Assembly (NCBI GenBank): GCA_003229065.1
Contig: QIHJ01000114.1
Span: forward strand, 1-5,871
Direction: 5' to 3'
Source of the DNA: Candidatus Dadabacteria bacterium
GTDB taxonomy: Bacteria > Desulfobacterota_D > UBA1144 > Nemesobacterales > UBA2774
DNA: 5,871 nt
Numbering within the stretch: the stretch's first letter is position 1; each line of letters opens with the position of its first letter. The notes beneath the pieces are model-generated. The model searched no databases, was not told the origin of the DNA, and was given only the letters and a program-made list of their open reading frames with translations. The position numbers were made by a program, and so were the translations under genes. Of this stretch, positions 5,285-5,871 are shown piece after piece.

Positions 5285-5296
5285 TTTTAACCCGCT

Positions 5297-5340
5297 CACC
5301 CTGAGGCTCTCGAAGGGTGGCTCCCTACTATCTAGAGGGA
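5297..5340. repeat. two adjacent hairpins, CACCCT/AGGGTG and TCCCT/AGGGA
   Basis: CACCCT (5297-5302) pairs with AGGGTG (5314-5319) around GAGGCTCTCGA, a form of the very common CACCCTGAG...CGAAGGGTG repeat. TCCCT (5322-5326) pairs with AGGGA (5336-5340), and TCTAGAGG here repeats the TCTAGAGG inside copy D. Confidence 0.55.
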
Positions 5341-5395
5341 TTTGTAGTTTTTCTTATATCTTACATCCTGCATCAATCAGTTTAAATTTGTGACT

Positions 5396-5412
5396 ATTCG
5401 TGCTCATTCGTG
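5396..5412. repeat. tandem ATTCGTG pair, 10-bp period
   Basis: ATTCGTG occurs at 5396-5402 and again at 5406-5412 in the 3' flank of the surface-protein gene. The surrounding sequence resembles a common intergenic repeat; no function is visible. Confidence 0.35.
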
Positions 5413-5439
5413 GTTAATTAATTTTGCATGTTGCATCCA

Positions 5440-5871
5440 TCAAGCAACCGCCTTCCTTCTCCTGACAGCCAGTACCCCTATTATTCCCAGTACCCCTGCC
5501 ATAGCTATAAGCCCCCACTGAGACAGCGTCGGTATATTTCGGAATGTTTCCGGGTCAAAGCACCTGGCTAGGAATATCTCAAAATTGTCCAACGGGTTCC
5601 CAAATGCGTCCGAGCTAAATGCAATATGGGTACCGTCCGCGTTTATTTCCGCGTCAAAACTTTCCCCTGTCACCTGGTCCGTTACCTGAGTAATTATCCC
5701 CGTAGACCTCTCGAATATGTAAATCTCATTGTTTCCTTCAGGGTTCCCGCCGTTTATATTTGCCTCTGAGTTAAGGGCAAAAAGTGAACCGTCCGCATTA
5801 ACTGAGTCGACAGTACTTGTCCCTGTGGGTTCCTTAGTAATTTGAGTAATCACACCGGAAGCAATTTCGAT
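5440..5871 (-). CDS. IPTL-CTERM surface protein with PD40/TolB-like propeller repeats, 5' end outside window
   Basis: The frame ends at TGA (5442-5440) and is still open at the window edge, giving 143 visible C-terminal residues. A GTG at 5853 is only an internal Val codon, because the text upstream reads on as a repeat (IASGVITQIT). Two blade-like repeats are seen: STGIITQVT with INADGTHIAFSSDAFGNPLDNFEIFLA, and an earlier VNADGSLFALNSEANINGG...NNEIYIF; 'DG..IAFSS...EIF' is the PD40/WD40-like signature. The last 31 residues are an IPTL-CTERM sorting tail: IPTLSQWG (113-120), a hydrophobic helix (121-136) and RRRK (137-140). In known systems exosortase H recognises IPTLxxWG, cuts it and passes the protein to the outer surface. 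A signal peptide should lie outside the window. Ligand or partner unknown. The sorting tail call is strong; the propeller call is good. Confidence 0.88.
   Translation of the reverse strand: MEIASGVITQITKEPTGTSTVDSVNADGSLFALNSEANINGGNPEGNNEIYIFERSTGIITQVTDQVTGESFDAEINADGTHIAFSSDAFGNPLDNFEIFLARCFDPETFRNIPTLSQWGLIAMAGVLGIIGVLAVRRRKAVA

Larger units (their letters stand above)
5059..5439. other. convergent gene-free repeat island between nth and the surface-protein gene
   Basis: These 381 bp separate two genes that point toward each other and hold repeat copies C and D and further hairpins, but no gene. A T7 run (5111-5117) lies about 19 nt after the copy C stem, too far for a standard intrinsic terminator. 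The last 60 bp (5380-5439) are AT-rich with a 10-bp-period ATTCGTG pair. Confidence 0.7.

Noticed and set aside
4190..5340. CRISPR array
   Set aside because: The repeats are few, unequal in length, irregularly spaced and interrupted by a gene, without uniform spacers.

Overview
The window reads as chromosomal DNA of a free-living Gram-negative-type bacterium from a deeply branching or little-cultivated lineage. Three things suggest this: an IPTL-CTERM surface-sorting tail, which in known systems is processed by an exosortase (XrtH type); an RpoD/RpoS-like sigma factor with several unusual residues; and a high load of short dispersed palindromic repeats of the kind seen in environmental genomes. 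Candidate lineages such as Dadabacteria or former Deltaproteobacteria fit, but that is a guess from memory of similar sequences and the window alone does not prove it.

Layout. Positions 2-918 (+) hold the 3' part of an adenylate-forming (ANL) acyl ligase followed 20 bp later by a free-standing acyl carrier protein; they look like one transcription unit that activates a carboxylic acid and loads it on a phosphopantetheine arm. A MerR-like DNA-binding regulator (942-1658, -) converges on this pair and is divergent from an unrecognised aromatic-rich protein (about 1766-2527, +). The regulator has a consensus -35 (TTGACA) and a -10-like hexamer 18 bp apart, placed so that transcription should begin at or next to its own ATG, so its mRNA is probably leaderless. 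After an AT-rich 237-bp spacer comes a group 1/2 sigma-70 factor (2765-4021, +). Next are a 380-bp gene-free repeat island, an endonuclease III (nth, 4402-5058, +), a second 380-bp repeat island, and the C-terminal part of a PD40/TolB-like beta-propeller protein with an IPTL-CTERM tail (5440 to beyond the window end, -).

How they fit together. The genes do not form one obvious pathway: lipid/secondary acyl activation, transcription control, DNA repair and a surface protein sit side by side. The sigma factor keeps the residues that read TTGACA-type -35 elements, which agrees with the promoter seen before the regulator. The clearest unexplained signals are (i) the regulator/unknown-protein divergent pair and (ii) a family of short repeats on both sides of nth. 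In that family the flanks GTCAT and ATCTCRT stay the same while the hairpin between them changes. No CRISPR array, tRNA, rRNA, transposase or clear intrinsic terminator was seen.
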